Shown here: positions 1 through 11,884 of the stretch, in pieces
Layout of the letters: every line of letters starts with the position of its first letter
How positions within the stretch are numbered: position 1 is the first letter of the stretch
DNA from: Crambe crambe
Lineage: Eukaryota; Porifera; Demospongiae; Poecilosclerida; Crambeidae
Direction of reading: 5' to 3'
Length of the DNA stretch: 64,000 nt
NCBI GenBank assembly: GCA_963924555.1
Contig: OZ004581.1
Location: forward strand, 1,612,001 to 1,676,000
The notes under the pieces: generated by a model
Told to the model about the DNA's origin: nothing
Databases searched by the model: none
The model's input: only the letters and a program-made list of their open reading frames with translations
Made by a program: the position numbers and the translations under genes

Positions 1-404
1 TATTATAATAATGATGAAGAAATTGCATATTTCAGTTTTTCAAACCTAATGTCTGAGTCTGTCATGATGTATGCCCTACTATCAATTGCTGCTGAAGTTC
101 TCTCAGGTATATCAGCATGCCTCAGGTATCACTGATGAAGGAGCAAGGCTGGAGGTCATTTTTGGGGAGGCTGCCATGAACACACCTTTTTTGATGTAGT
201 TGATAACCTTGTGGGGGACAGAATTTGTCGGACAAAGTAGCCATAAAGAATTATTTTGGATCAAAAGTTTAGTTTTTTGAGATGCTTTATTAATCTGAAT
301 TTTTGTGCATGCTGTTACTAGAATCGATACTCGGATGACAATATGTTAATAATAATTACGTAATTATGGTGTGACATTGTCTTGGAGCTAAGTTTTCAGG
401 CATG
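1..404. other. No gene seen
   Basis: AT-rich sequence without a convincing open frame, splice pattern or recognisable repeat. It ends at the inverted-repeat element that starts at 405. Confidence 0.5.
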
Positions 405-1059
405 TTAAGGGTGGTGGCACATAGCAACGCACGTGCTAACAATTAAATTTTAGTCTTTCTTACATAACTCCAAAATTACTATAGCTATGGACTTCAAATT
501 GCACAGAGTTATAAGGTAGTATATCACTAATACACACACTAAAAATGAAGAAAAAAGGTTAATTCTTACAGGTGCTATGAGTCGTTTTACTCTTTAGAGA
601 TAAAAAGCATTGCTTCTCACTGACCGCTGGAATTAAGTGGCTGATTTTTGGCATAGAGCTTCTTAGTAGCCCTCTCTACAAAATTACAGAAGGATTTGTT
701 GGTATCTTCTTTACTTTTTGACTTCCCAAAAGTGAGTATTTAAGTTTCTGGGCTAAATCAAGAAGCAAAATAGATATCAACAAACCCTTCTGTAATTTTG
801 TAGAGAGTGGTGCTAGAAAGCTACAAACCAAAAATCAGCCAGTGAAGTTTGGTGGTTGGTGAGATGTAATGCTTTTTAGTTTGAATTCGAAAACTGTTCA
901 TAGCACTTGCAGGACTTGACCTTGCTTCTTCTTTTTTGTGTGTGTAGTATTACTAAGCTGCTTTATGGACATGTGCAGTTTAAAGTCTATGGTGCAAGTA
1001 GTTTTGGAGATATGACCCCTTAGCAACCATGTGTGGGTGAGATGTGCCACCACCCTTAA
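405..1059. repeat. Long inverted-repeat MITE, TTAA-flanked (copy 1)
   Basis: The left end reads TTAAGGGTGGTGGCACA and the right end is its complement ending CCACCCTTAA. The arms stay partly complementary for most of the element; for example the stretch near 668-708 pairs with 770-810. A second diverged copy lies at 26658-27255. TTAA at both outer edges suggests a piggyBac-like or other TTAA-targeting element (inference). The short open frame inside at 898-1086 is part of the arm and not a gene. Confidence 0.75.
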
Positions 1060-1288
1060 CAATTTCTTCAAAAAACCAAGCAACACTGAATTCCTCCTCT
1101 GTAAAGCTATAGGCCATATTATAATATTGTAGATTTTCCTAATTTGTTTGTTATTGATTCAACACTAATAATTTGTACTGGACAATAATGTTTAGAATAA
1201 TTATCTATTGAACGTGATCACAAATATTCTATAGAAACTAAGTAAGTTATGAAAATATGCAGTATACTGTACTATTTTAAGTTTGTGA

Positions 1289-2995
1289 TTAGTTTTGTGA
1301 CTCCACTGCATTGTACATTGTGTAACGAGTGTAATAATTGATAGCAAATATGTGTTCATTAGGTAGAATGTCACCTCTCTGCCTCTTCTTGTACATCCGA
1401 CCCAGTATGCATGCCAATATGAATATCAGAAGGAGTATGATACTTGCTGATAGCAGATACCATGTCCCACACCCGTACCTGTTAGGAGGCCACTTATGCA
1501 CAGTATAAGTGATAGGCAGCATAATGAGATAAGTAATGATGTATGAAAATCCAAAGTATCCATATGCAAATCCTGTGATTAATCCTCTCATGGAGTAAGG
1601 TGACTGAGCATAGACAAACTGTGTAGCTGCTGAATATAGGTAGAAGGTACTGAAGGCTCGTACAAGCTCTGGAAGCATCACCCACTTGTAATCCAAAGGA
1701 AGTGAATATCTTGTACTGTAATCATTTTTTTCAACTTCTAGAAGACAAGTTATATTTGTTCTGATATTGATGTCAAGTTTAACATGACCTACAACCTCCA
1801 GAGATAAATATCCAACTATGCTGATAAATGTCAAAAACAAGCCAATATTGAACTTTGTGAATAACGTCACTCTTGCTATGAAACGATGCAGCAATAATTC
1901 GTAGAGTGGAATTGTTACAATAATGACTAAGTAGCCAAAGTTGTATACTGTTTCTCTTTGAAAACAATTTATAGTATGTTCCAAGGAGCAATCAGATATA
2001 TTTTCCCATCTGAAGTTCAAATTTCTAAGGTGATATCTCATGCCTGTTGCCACTGATTGTACTGTATTGATGAAGCCAACAAAGAGAATAGCAGTAAGAA
2101 AATGTAGAAGTATACGCCAGAAAGTCTTCACATCCTCCACCTTTTCTGTAGTGAACGGGCCACCAAATTTATGTTTGGCAAAATCAATTCTGGAGTAACG
2201 TTTGTCATCACAGTAAGTAAAGGCACTCCTCTGATGAGGATACTTATTCTTCCAGGCAAAATGCATAACTTTGTATATCAGCTTAAGTGGATTCTCTGTT
2301 ACTGGCTCTTTGATGAGCCAGTGGTTGAAGTTATAGTCAAGGCACAGTACTAGGCTCAAACAGGCTGGGAACAGTAGTTTGGCCAATGCAATATATTTAG
2401 AACATATACATTTCAAAGATAACACTACAATTGCATAGCCAACATACCAGGCCCAAACAAACCAGTTGGACAATGCTTTCATATCACCAGAGGAAGCATC
2501 AGGAAGCTGATCAACACCAAACTGTGTGATATTGACAATTAGTCCTTCTGTACTAATGAATAAGATCACAAACATAGTAATATATAAGGCTTCTTTGATT
2601 GTTGCAATGTGTGGAAGATTATCGGGTATTCCAGAAACTACACATATTCCAATTGTAGTTAACCATGCAATCAGAAAGCTTTGTCGTATCATCTTGTATC
2701 TCCCCCAGTAGGCATCAGCTATCCACCCTAATACTGGGCAGAGCAGAGCTATCAAAAGTAGTATACCACCTCTGAAGGTGTATTGGTAGATTTTATTACT
2801 TGTAATGAGGACCTCGAGGCCATCAGTGTAGAATACAGAGCTGATGCCAAAGTTGAGTACAAACCATGCTGTTACAATCCAAATAAGCACTATGATCATC
2901 CCTTTGTTTCGACACAGCATAAATTTGTAAGTGCTAGGAGATATCATGGCCCTTCTTGTGCTTTGGTACGATAACAAGATAGAACTCTCCTCCAC
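1289..2995 (-). CDS. POT/PTR (SLC15-like) peptide transporter
   Basis: Member of the proton-dependent oligopeptide transporter family (major facilitator fold), expected to move di/tripeptides or related solutes across a membrane. The roughly 560-residue product has about twelve hydrophobic segments. Near residue 88 it carries the POT-type loop motif GWIADAYWGRYKMI, and near residue 465 the QFVYAQSPYSMRGLITGFAYG stretch typical of the family's later helices. The frame is uninterrupted in one exon. The start is uncertain: the first in-frame ATG is at 2945-2947, and just upstream of the open frame is a good splice acceptor (TTTTTGAAACTATTATAG), so a short 5' exon may supply the true start. The exact substrate cannot be told from sequence. 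Confidence 0.85.
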   Translation of the reverse strand: MEESSILLSYQSTRRAMISPSTYKFMLCRNKGMIIVLIWIVTAWFVLNFGISSVFYTDGLEVLITSNKIYQYTFRGGILLLIALLCPVLGWIADAYWGRYKMIRQSFLIAWLTTIGICVVSGIPDNLPHIATIKEALYITMFVILFISTEGLIVNITQFGVDQLPDASSGDMKALSNWFVWAWYVGYAIVVLSLKCICSKYIALAKLLFPACLSLVLCLDYNFNHWLIKEPVTENPLKLIYKVMHFAWKNKYPHQRSAFTYCDDKRYSRIDFAKHKFGGPFTTEKVEDVKTFWRILLHFLTAILFVGFINTVQSVATGMRYHLRNLNFRWENISDCSLEHTINCFQRETVYNFGYLVIIVTIPLYELLLHRFIARVTLFTKFNIGLFLTFISIVGYLSLEVVGHVKLDINIRTNITCLLEVEKNDYSTRYSLPLDYKWVMLPELVRAFSTFYLYSAATQFVYAQSPYSMRGLITGFAYGYFGFSYIITYLIMLPITYTVHKWPPNRYGCGTWYLLSASIILLLIFILACILGRMYKKRQRGDILPNEHIFAINYYTRYTMYNAVESQN

Positions 2996-3272
2996 TCTCT
3001 ATAATAGTTTCAAAAATGAATGAAAGCTAGTTGTTCAACTTAAAAAAAGCTCTCTAGCCACTGTCAACAGATTTACATGAATGCACTATTAGCTAATTAT
3101 GGTGAAAAGCATGAATACATTATTATTTTAAACAATGATGTCTTAGTATAATACTGTACAGTCAAGGGAGTTTCTGTAGGGTGACATAATTATGGTACAC
3201 AAGCAGTACAATGTAAGGATCCATGGTGCATAGTAAACACTTCCAGGTAACAGTGATGGTGTCATAGCTATA

Positions 3273-3515
3273 CACTGTAAAAATGAAAGTGTTTACTGCA
3301 TACCATTTTGTCCCAATGCACACACTGTTTTGTTTTTAGTGTGTGCAGTATTGGGTGCAGTACACTGTTAAAAGTGGGGTGTACATACACACTGGGTGTA
3401 AGGTGTATATTTACTAAAAGGGTGTAAAGTACAAAGTTAAGGTGTGAAGTAAACAAAAGGGTGTATACATGATCATAATCGGCGTGAAAAAGTAGAGTGT
3501 AATAAGAGGAGTGTG
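3273..3515. repeat. Left terminal and subterminal repeats of the CACTA-like element
   Basis: After the CACTGTAAAAATGAAAGTG terminus come many degenerate copies of GGGTGTA and GGTGTA, together with the segment ACACTGTTAAAAGTGGGGTGTA. The same segment recurs in inverted orientation at the right end near 12030. Short open frames here (3268-3582, minus) reflect the repeat and are not genes. Confidence 0.75.
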
Positions 3516-5399
3516 GTAAGCAAACAAGCCAGTTATAGTTAAGTGTAGCTAAAAGCTTATTGATGTCCGCATGAGCCATCACTTTAAACTGGTTCCAGCT
3601 AGGCTACATCCAAAGTCTAAAATTAATTTGGTCGAACATGAGGCCCACTCCCTGCTGCATGTTCATAAGACAGTGCACTTTGAGTAATAAAGTTCATCAT
3701 AAATAATTTTCAATGTAGCTGATATTTTAATGAAACAAGAACATGACCAGAAATCACTCTTTCATGAAGTGGCATATATGATAGAAGTTCATCATATGAA
3801 ACACACCTAGTATTAGTTGTATTATTCACTCTGTATGAATGAAAATGAGGATCAAATGAATGTGTATGTAGCACTTGAACACTGAATATTATCTTCTTGT
3901 CCAATACATAGATTGTTATTAGTCTTCCAAACACGGGGAAATCATCTTCAATTTCCAATACAAGAATACATGGCTTCTTATAAGTACTTCCACATATTTC
4001 CACCCACTTAGCCCTATGAAACATATAGTTACAATTATAAAATACAGACAACAGTATGCTATACTTATATACGCACCAGTAAACTTCTGAAACATCAGCT
4101 GGAAAACCACTAGGTTTGGAGATAACTTTACCTAATGAAAAGAGAATACCGAGTAAGTTGGGCATCATTTAGAACACAGTGGCTGGGCATCAATTAGAAA
4201 ATTATCTCCTAACCAAGCTAGGCATAATTATTATGGCCAAGGACCTTCACAGTGCTTGAATGAGTTGGTATAGTCACACAGTTATGTGGGATACCTGGGC
4301 CTATGTCAATGTCCAAGGAGTAAGATGAATCATCCAACCTCAAAAAGCACTGTAGCTGTTCATGTCTTATTGAGAGCGTGTGACAAATGTTGATATAGTT
4401 TCCAAGCGAGTTGGCTAGCCTCTTGAAATAAGAATGCTTTGACTCGTATCTCATAGTCCAGTGCAGTTTTAACGGACCATACCTAGAAACAACATAATAT
4501 TATTGCTTCTATATCAATATCACAGCAAATTACACTTACTGTCTCATTATTAGTGCCATATGAATCATGAAGTGCATCTTTGGTAAGACGGATGCATTGG
4601 GATAGAGAGTCACAAAGTCTGTATGGTGATCCAGAATAAGAACTGATAGAAGGGAAACATCTTCCTCAGTGATATCAGGAGCAAAAAGGATGTCAACAAT
4701 CTCTAAAAGAAGGATGTAAGACAGCCAATGTTCATTCTCTCTGGGTATCCATTCACCAATCATCTGCGGCAGCAATCTTCCCAACAGCCACATTTGGCTA
4801 GCTATAATACAAAGTAAATCAAACTTCACTTTCAATGATATTACTGTTAAAACTCACCACTTTGCTTTAAATGGTTGTCTCCCTCTTGTACAGTCTAATC
4901 GCCACCGTGAAATATACGGAAATTTAATTACGCGATGACGTCACGCCGGAAGTTATAATATTGATTCCGGAAGTATCACTAATTCATCGTCTTTCTTCAG
5001 TGCCATTCTTGTTTTTCTGTATTTGAAGAAAGAGAAAATTACTTCAAGCTTCAGTCAAAAGGTAGGGAAGTAGGTTACCATTGTGTCTGTACTGCCTACA
5101 TAATTCCTCAGTAAAATATTATGTGTTGAAGTACATAGTGTAGCTTAACCATTATGTTCATGTTTACAATAAGGACTATCTTTTTTCAAGAAAGAAGCTT
5201 GGACACAAAAGGTCTTAATGTCATTTCACACCCTATTGCATGTAGAAGTTATATACACAATTGCAGCATGTAGCATGCTCTATTCAGCAAATGGCCCACC
5301 CTCCAATATAGCTAACTTATGAAACTACATCAATAATATCGGTGTATAGAAGGCTATTATTAGTCACTTTCTTGCTCTGAGTCACAAAAAAACATGGCT

Positions 5400-7409
5400 T
5401 AGAATTTCATTGATCATCTTCAATGTCTTCTTCATCACTTGTTTCAGCCATTTCCTTTTTATTGTCATTCATTTCTTCCAGTTCCATGTGATGAAGATCT
5501 TCATCTTTCTGTTCCTGGTGATATGTGTTAGCACACCTAGTGCTTCTGTATTTGCATCTCAGTGTTGTGCAACCTGTTTTCACTTGCAGCCTTTCAAGAC
5601 ATACTCAAGTCTTCTATTGGCCTATTGGCCTTGGCAATGTTGCCATCGGTGTCCCACACCACATCAAGTTTTCCATTTTCCCTTTTCCATCCATACTCAA
5701 CAAGTGCTGCATCATAATAATTGACTATATAGAATGGGCAGTGAGCTAGCAATCTTTATAAATGTAGCTAGCTATAATGAAGCTGCATGCAATTAACCAA
5801 ATATAATATAGGTTTGCCCCAAGCTGCATAGCTATGTACATACTACATACCTGGTAACTCAATCAGTTTCCAACCAAAACCCATAGACATTTATGCCAGT
5901 GGAGCCTCAGTGCATCAGTTGTAGGAACATTATGACTCTCTAGGTCTGCCTTCATCCATACTCTTCTTTGAATAATGTCTAGCTATTCCTTACGTTCAAC
6001 AACTTGAACTGAAAGACGATTGCGAGTATCATTGCATGCCACAGCTCCTAAATTATTCAATATGTTCACCAGCTCAAGACTACCTCCATGACAAAGGATC
6101 ATAGGTGTAGGAAGGAGTTCGGAAGCGGGAGGGGGGGGGGGGGGGGGGGGGGGGGCAAGTGTAATACTGTGAGACTGTAACAAGTGTGCATGCACCTTGC
6201 AAAACTAGGTACATATTTACCATGCTCACTGTTGTCATAATATTTATTATTATGCCTTAAAAAGAACCAAAATAGATTGTGGAATGTGAGGGGGCAATGC
6301 CCCCCTTGCCCCCCCCCCCCTTTCCTACACCTATCACAGTTATCATGCCACATCTAGATGTGATGGAATTTTCATGAGAGGAAAGCTCACTCACCACACT
6401 CTCCATGCTTGTATACATACTTGACATGCTGCTTGTGGGTTTTGCCTGCTCAAACACAACCTTGGAGTGCTTGAGTTGTAAGACTACATTGCTGAAAAGC
6501 TTGTAACAGTGACTACAGATGGTACTTGATGCAGTGAGTGCTGATGTTTCAATACATATGGTGGTAAGATATGAGTTAACCAGGTCTGGTTCAGGGCAAT
6601 GTCTGGTGTGCATTTTGGTTTGCTGTTGCAGGATGAGCATGCATGGCTGCGGGGCATATAGTGCATTTTGCATGTAGGTGTAATGACCCTGGAGTGTCCT
6701 GCTCAGAACCAGAGATAATATGCTTCCCAAGTATATGGATTGAAGGGATGTTGGTGAAGCCATCTGTGTTCGTCTGTATGTATCCTCATTATACCCAGCC
6801 ACCCCACAGTATCCCTTCTTGCTAGTAAGTTTGTCTCTCCATCTGGGGTTGAAATTATTGGTGCCTACATTTCTGGTGGCTTGTCTATAACATGCATGGC
6901 ATATGCAGGACATGTTATCAAGTTGTTGCTCCTCTTCCATACAGGAACAAACCAGCTCAAATAGTAGCTATATTGTGGATAATAAAGAGAGCTATGATGA
7001 ACTCTTAAATAAATAAGTAGCTATTATATATAATAGCTAGCTAAGTGCATTGCATGCATATCATAAGAAACCAAACACTACTTCAAAAACACCTCTGGCC
7101 AATTATAGTTAAGGAATTTTGCAGCTAATTTTCTCAATGTAGGAATATGGGACAATTAACATCTATTGGTGTTTAATACTGCAGCTATTTGCCTACTTAT
7201 CTTACCTGTGTGAAAGTGCCAAGAGGACTATTCAGCAAATGGCCCAAGGTTGAAGGATTATGCCCTTCAGAACTGTTAGTAGCTATAAATGTCGCCTGGT
7301 TTGTGGTAGAAATCCCTAACTTGAGCTGCATTTGCAGACTATTCAGTGCAGAAAGTTTCGCGATTTTGGTCCTTAGCAACTGAACGATTCGCGAATTAAT
7401 GAGATTCAT
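5400..7409 (-). CDS. Cysteine-rich multi-exon gene of the nested transposon (unknown function)
   Basis: Exons inferred from splice signals: 7409 to about 7211 (ends CACAG/GTAAGATAAG); about 6965-6350, encoding CICHACYRQATRNVG and a second CxxC pair (CSHCYKL); about 6110-5990, encoding LELVNILNNLGAVACNDTRNRL with a donor at GAAC/GTAAGG; about 5960-5852, encoding PTTDALRLHWHKCLWVL; and about 5750-5400, which encodes a Cys-rich GCKCKTGCTTLRCKCR-like stretch in a neighbouring frame and then an acidic tail. I recognise this as a large sponge/cnidarian family ending in a CxCxxGCxxxxCxC domain but do not know its function; here it may be the element's transposase. A poly-G MITE between the second and third exons and probable frameshifts in the last exon suggest decay. 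Confidence 0.5.
6102..6334. repeat. Poly-G MITE with inverted TAGGTGTAGGAA ends
   Basis: ATAGGTGTAGGAA starts near 6102 and its complement TTCCTACACCTAT ends near 6334. Just inside the left end is a 25-base G run (6131-6155), and inside the right end a 12-base C run (6309-6320) beside GGGGGCAATGCCCCC. A second member of this family is at 61065-61357. Confidence 0.7.
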
Positions 7410-9520
7410 AACAATTTAGTATACGGAAAACCGTAAATTAAAAGGAGTGGCTAGTGCAATTAAATTTGTATTGTTCCTATGGGCACTTCCGGTAGGCGGC
7501 GACTAGACTGTGTAGAGTTATTTGGGATATAGTTGATGGCCTACTCTTTACTTCAGAAAATCCTAATTCAAATGCTTCAATTTTTTGATTTAGTTGGGAG
7601 AGTGTAAAGTAATGGTCATGGTTAATAAACTGTTTGAGCATAAGTTTGGTTTCATACTGAAGCATGCCTTCCAGCAGATCATGCATCACATCAGGCACTA
7701 ACGAACCAGATGTCAAGTCAAAGTATTTAAGTTCTGATAATAAGGACCTAAAATAAATATTTTTATTAGAGAAAATTGGTATAAGCACAACCCTTTCCTC
7801 ACCTACGATTCACACCATACTCCTTGGAACGTGAATTGAAATCTTCTGCGGGATCTTCAAGTGTCTGCAGATGATCCTCATGGGAATCAGATGTGCGAAG
7901 GACGAATTTACTGGCTCGAAACTCGGACTTGATTTCATCTTTAGTGGTCAAGCACTGCCGACACGGACGGAAAGCAGATGCACTCTCCTTGAAACCACCA
8001 AGTGAACAGCTTGCTGGATTATCAGCTGATATAACACACAAAGCACCATAAAAGAGTCGTGGAAATCCAGATACATTAAACTCATAGCCATTTTCCTATA
8101 AGATTTTACATTTTTAATTAGTGCACACCAACGATGATGTAGTGATTACCAAAATTTTCAAATCTTTAACAATAGGCTTCAGTATAGCGTCCATTCCATA
8201 CTTCTTTATCAAAGAGGTCTTAACAAGCGCTAACAGCTGAATTGACTTCAGTTTAGACCTAAACTGTGGAGAACAGTTCCCAAGAGTAAAGTAGAATGCA
8301 CCTACACAGGAATAGACATGTTCAGCTTTAGCATTGTAGTCTGGTTTAGATACCTATTTTATGGATAGTTCGCCTAGATCCAAGGGGATTACACAGCTCC
8401 AGATCATCGAAATAGAGAAATATCTATACACACAATACATCATATCACTATAGGAAATGCACTTCGATTTGCATACCTGTAACCACTGTGGAGACACAGC
8501 ATTGAGGGGGTGGGAATTAAAGTGTTGTCCATCACAGTAATCCTTCATAACTCCATCTTCATTGCTCTTATGACCTTTTTCAATCTAAGCATCAAAAGAC
8601 TGTTGTCAAACAAGTATGCATAAGAACATGCATACCTCCTGAATCAATTTTTTATTCTGAAGAAGTCGTTCTATTGTAGGTAACAAAGGTATATACTTCA
8701 TCTCATCTCGAACTTCCACACATTTTCTCTTTTGCCCACTTCCCCTCATTTTTCTCTCTGTTCCCAGTACTATGGTTTCTGGTTCCTACATTCTCAATTT
8801 GATCAACTAAATGCAATAAACTATCTCAGTAGCACTTACAATCATTGAGAATTTTCTTTTAAAAAATTTAAGCTGTAAATATTCGGTTTCCAGCCCCTTG
8901 AAAGGCCGTCCATGATGACCATTAGGATCAAAAATTGGAGAGAGTGAGGATATAATATTTTCATCAACATCTGCACTTTTTAACTGTTGTTTAATAGTGT
9001 AATAGATACGACTTAGATGCATTTGGAAGAAAACAGTGACATCTTGAATTATTGTATTGATAGCAGATTGTGGTATTTTGTGCTTCTCTTTAGTTTTCAA
9101 TATCCAAGAAGCAGCTGCTTCTTTCATATCATCTAATCCTAATGCAACTATTAATAGTGGGAGGTTAACAATTATTATAATGTTACCTTCTTGCTCATAT
9201 TCATCATCATGAAGGCCCTCCGAGATATTTGTACCTCCAAAATCATCATCTTCATCCTGTTCAGAATCGCTACCATTGTGAAGCTCAGTGGAATCAGCAG
9301 TAGAACTCAAGTTAGTATGATATTTAGAATGTTTTGCATACACATGATGCTTATACGTTGTAATATTAGAAAAAGTACGCTGACAACCATTAAGTCCACA
9401 GGACAAACAGAAGCCAGGTCTAGTGGAATGAACTGTGGTCAAGTGCCTTAGCAGGAATGACATAGAACTTGTCTTCAATTCACATAGTTGGCACTGCTTC
9501 ACCGTTTCTAATCTTTCCAT

Positions 9521-9757
9521 TCCAATCTATATTGCAGGTTCTAGGAATCTAACTAGCTGTGTATATATTCTACCGTCTTACCTATCTCCTTTCTAGCTCT
9601 TCCAACTGTAAGTAACATCTGCTCACTCGGATTCGTGGTGCACGTGCACATGGTGTGCTCTAATTATAGGAACGTTCATTTTGGCGCGCATTCTATTCCA
9701 GCTGCCTATTCAAGTAATAAGTTATTTAGCGAGTGGTGAGCTGAGTTGTGCTATGCT
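9521..9757. promoter_or_regulatory. Shared 237-bp divergent promoter region
   Basis: The only sequence between the start codons of the minus-strand transposase (9520) and the plus-strand SAM gene (9758). Both 5' ends must be driven from here. It contains the palindromic GTGCACGTGCAC near 9640-9651. No TATA box was assigned. Confidence 0.5.
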
Positions 9758-11864
9758 ATGGCTTTATTTACTATTGAATCTTTATCAGTTGAAGAATTGA
9801 CCGAATATTTAAGGTAAGTGACATTAATAAAAATATTTAAGAATGGCTAACTATTTTTGCGAGCGGATAGTTTTAGCAGCTGCTTTTTTTTTTTATCACA
9901 GGTCTAAAGGTTTATCTGATGAAGTCATTGAAAAGTTAAAAGAAAACAACATCAATGGGGATTTATTTGTGCAACTAAATGAAAGTGATATGAAAGAGGT
10001 TGCTGAATTGCTATGTGACAGAATAATTTTGAGGAATATCTTGAAATCTAATACTCCAGAAGTACAGAGTAAAACTAAGGTACATAGCTAGCTAGCTAGT
10101 TAGTTATAGTAGCTTATACCATCATATCATTATATAATTATTAGGATATAGCCTCGGTTTCTTCTTCACCAATATCCTCTGAACTTCCAAAGTTATCAGC
10201 ATCCTCCACTCCAATACAGCCTACAACAAGTAAATCATCTTTGATAGATGAAGATGATAGCTGGGTGGATAAATTTGAGATTCCAACAACATTTTCTGCC
10301 CGAGCTATGGATAGCATATCAACAGGAATTATATCTCAGAGCTGTCGAACTGAAATAGTTCAGACCTTAGCTGCTCATATGTGGGTTCATACCCACTATC
10401 CATCCAAATCTGCTTATAACACTATTTGTTCTAAATTAGTCAAAGTGTATCCCACACTAGCAGATGATGCTGGTGATGATCAAGTTGCACATGTAAGCAT
10501 GTTAAAATACCCATGCATATACACACAATAACAATTCATAATTGTTACATAGCTCTCATGGAAGCAGAAATTGAGGGATCGTTTCAAGTTCTTGAGACGC
10601 CCTCCTAGTGGAACCTTACCTCCACATAAAAGAAGACGAACTTGTGCGAGTGATGTGCCAGAGGATGACAATGATGGCTCAAATTATGATGATGAAGAAT
10701 TTGAGAAGGATATAAAGGTAGGTGTATAATATCCCCAGCCTGTTGCTTACCATATTCTGTTTATAAGGATATAAGATTGGAGATGCTGAAGAAGAAAAAA
10801 AATAGTGGTGAACTTTGTCAATTAATGATGAAGACATTCTCTAGGCGTCAGAAATGGATTCAGAGTGAAACACCTCCAGTACGAGATATTTTATCTAAAT
10901 ATCCAGCTCTAAAGCATGCTAAAGTTGTAAGTTAGTACCCATGTAATAATATACTTATATATGCCAAGCACATGATTTTTTTTATAGTTCAAGCAGGAGT
11001 TTCGTAGTATCTTAAACATTAATGGAACCCTGGTATCTCTTCTTGATAACTGGGAACTGTGGAAGGAGCGAATCATACGCTATGCTAGAGTGGAATCTCA
11101 ACATAGAAAAAATGTGTTAGAACTACTGGAAAGTTATGATTCACCTAATTCAAATAATACAGAAGGTAATTGCATGATATTGCAGTTACGTAGAATAATT
11201 TTTTTTTTTTTGATAGGTGAAATTGGTATAATTTGTTTGAAGCTCCTTTGTGAATTATTCATTCCGAGAAATAGAGAGTCTGGAACTATTATTCATTCTT
11301 ATTCAGTAAGTAGCTATAATATGGTACAGACCATAGTAGAACCAATTTCCCTCCTTCTCTATGTACAAGGTGTGCTCTAATTCATGCTTTCTTATCAAAA
11401 GAGGGGATTTCAAATTGAGTGTGAAGCCATGAAAGTCACATGTACCATACTCTCATTTTATTCAATGGTTGCTATAGTAATTCCCTCTTTGTCCCTGCCG
11501 TTTTGATATGGTCCTAGGTTGCACTATGATCTGTGTTGCTCTATATCTTCATTAGGATACTATTGATATAGAAGAAGAGGTACTTCATACTCCAAAAAAT
11601 TTCCCCTATCTTGTGGTGCTGGAATCAACAGAAAAGCTTACTTATCTTACTGTTGTTGAAAGAGAAAATTTAATCAGCACAGAAAACTTCAAAAGTTCCT
11701 TGCTCTATCTCATTGGAGCATACTATTCATTTAATATTCAATACCCGAAGTTGGCATACCCAGTACTTATTTTCCTACAAAGATATGTGCTAGGGATTGA
11801 AGACACTCAAACTATTCCAAAGTCTGTAAGACAGGCAGTAACTGTGATGAACAAATTTATCTAG
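9758..11864 (+). CDS. SAM-domain protein (SAMD3-like), eight exons
   Basis: Eight exons join in frame with GT-AG borders: 9758-9813, 9902-10079, 10145-10492, 10553-10717, 10768-10926, 10988-11165, 11217-11305 and 11556-11864. They give 493 residues ending at TAG. Residues 6-65 form a SAM domain (LSVEELTEYLR, then SKGLSDEVIEKLKENNINGD and the helix around MKEVAELL). A Ser/Pro linker follows. Then comes a region like vertebrate SAMD3-type proteins (HYPSKSAYNTICSKLVKVYP; SWKQKLRDRFKFLRRPPSG; a C-terminal FNIQYPKLAYPVLIFLQRYVLG). SAM domains mediate protein or RNA contacts; the role here is unknown. The gene sits inside the CACTA-like element, head to head with its transposase, suggesting it is element cargo or an accessory factor. 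Every joint keeps phase, so this copy looks intact. Confidence 0.8.
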
Positions 11865-11884
11865 CTAATTATTTCTGATACCTT

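Larger units (their letters stand above)
4891..7510. mobile_element. Nested DNA transposon, 4-bp target duplication TGTA
   Basis: It begins CAGTCTAATCGCCACC at 4891 and ends with the complement of CAGTCTAGTCGCCGCC at 7510: 16-bp inverted ends with two mismatches. TGTA lies directly outside both ends (4887-4890 and 7511-7514). Deleting the element plus one TGTA rejoins the outer transposase in frame (SQITL then QEGDNHLKQS, leading into SQMWLLG), which proves the insertion point. It carries one minus-strand gene and a poly-G MITE. Four-bp duplications with CAG/CAC ends occur in Chapaev-type elements, but the superfamily is not certain. Confidence 0.85.
3710..9520 (-). pseudogene. C2H2/DUF4218-like transposase, interrupted by a nested element
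   Basis: Multi-exon gene of the CACTA (Tnp2/DUF4218-like) type. Exon 1 (from ATG at 9518-9520) encodes two C2H2 fingers (CQLC...HLTTVH; C...C...HHVYAKH) and an acidic stretch. Later exons encode RPFKGLETEYLQLKFFKRKF, then FDDLELCNPLGS (about 8400), FYFTLGNCSPQF (about 8290), ADNPASCSLGGF with CRQCL (8099-7804), and DVMHDLLEGMLQYE (7749-7511). After the insertion come SQMWLLGRLLPQMIGEWIP (4802-4536), WTMRYESKHSYFK (about 4470) and a C-terminal exon ending at 3710. Splice signals are clear at most joints; one intron is only about 44 bp (9184-9141). The gene is split by a 2.6 kb insertion at 4891-7510, so this copy is probably not active. Family assignment is from motif recall; the exact superfamily is inferred. 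Confidence 0.7.

Noticed and set aside
5410..5749. Plus-strand open frames of 104 and 74 codons
   Set aside because: Opposite the Cys-rich last exon of the nested element's gene; no motif of their own.
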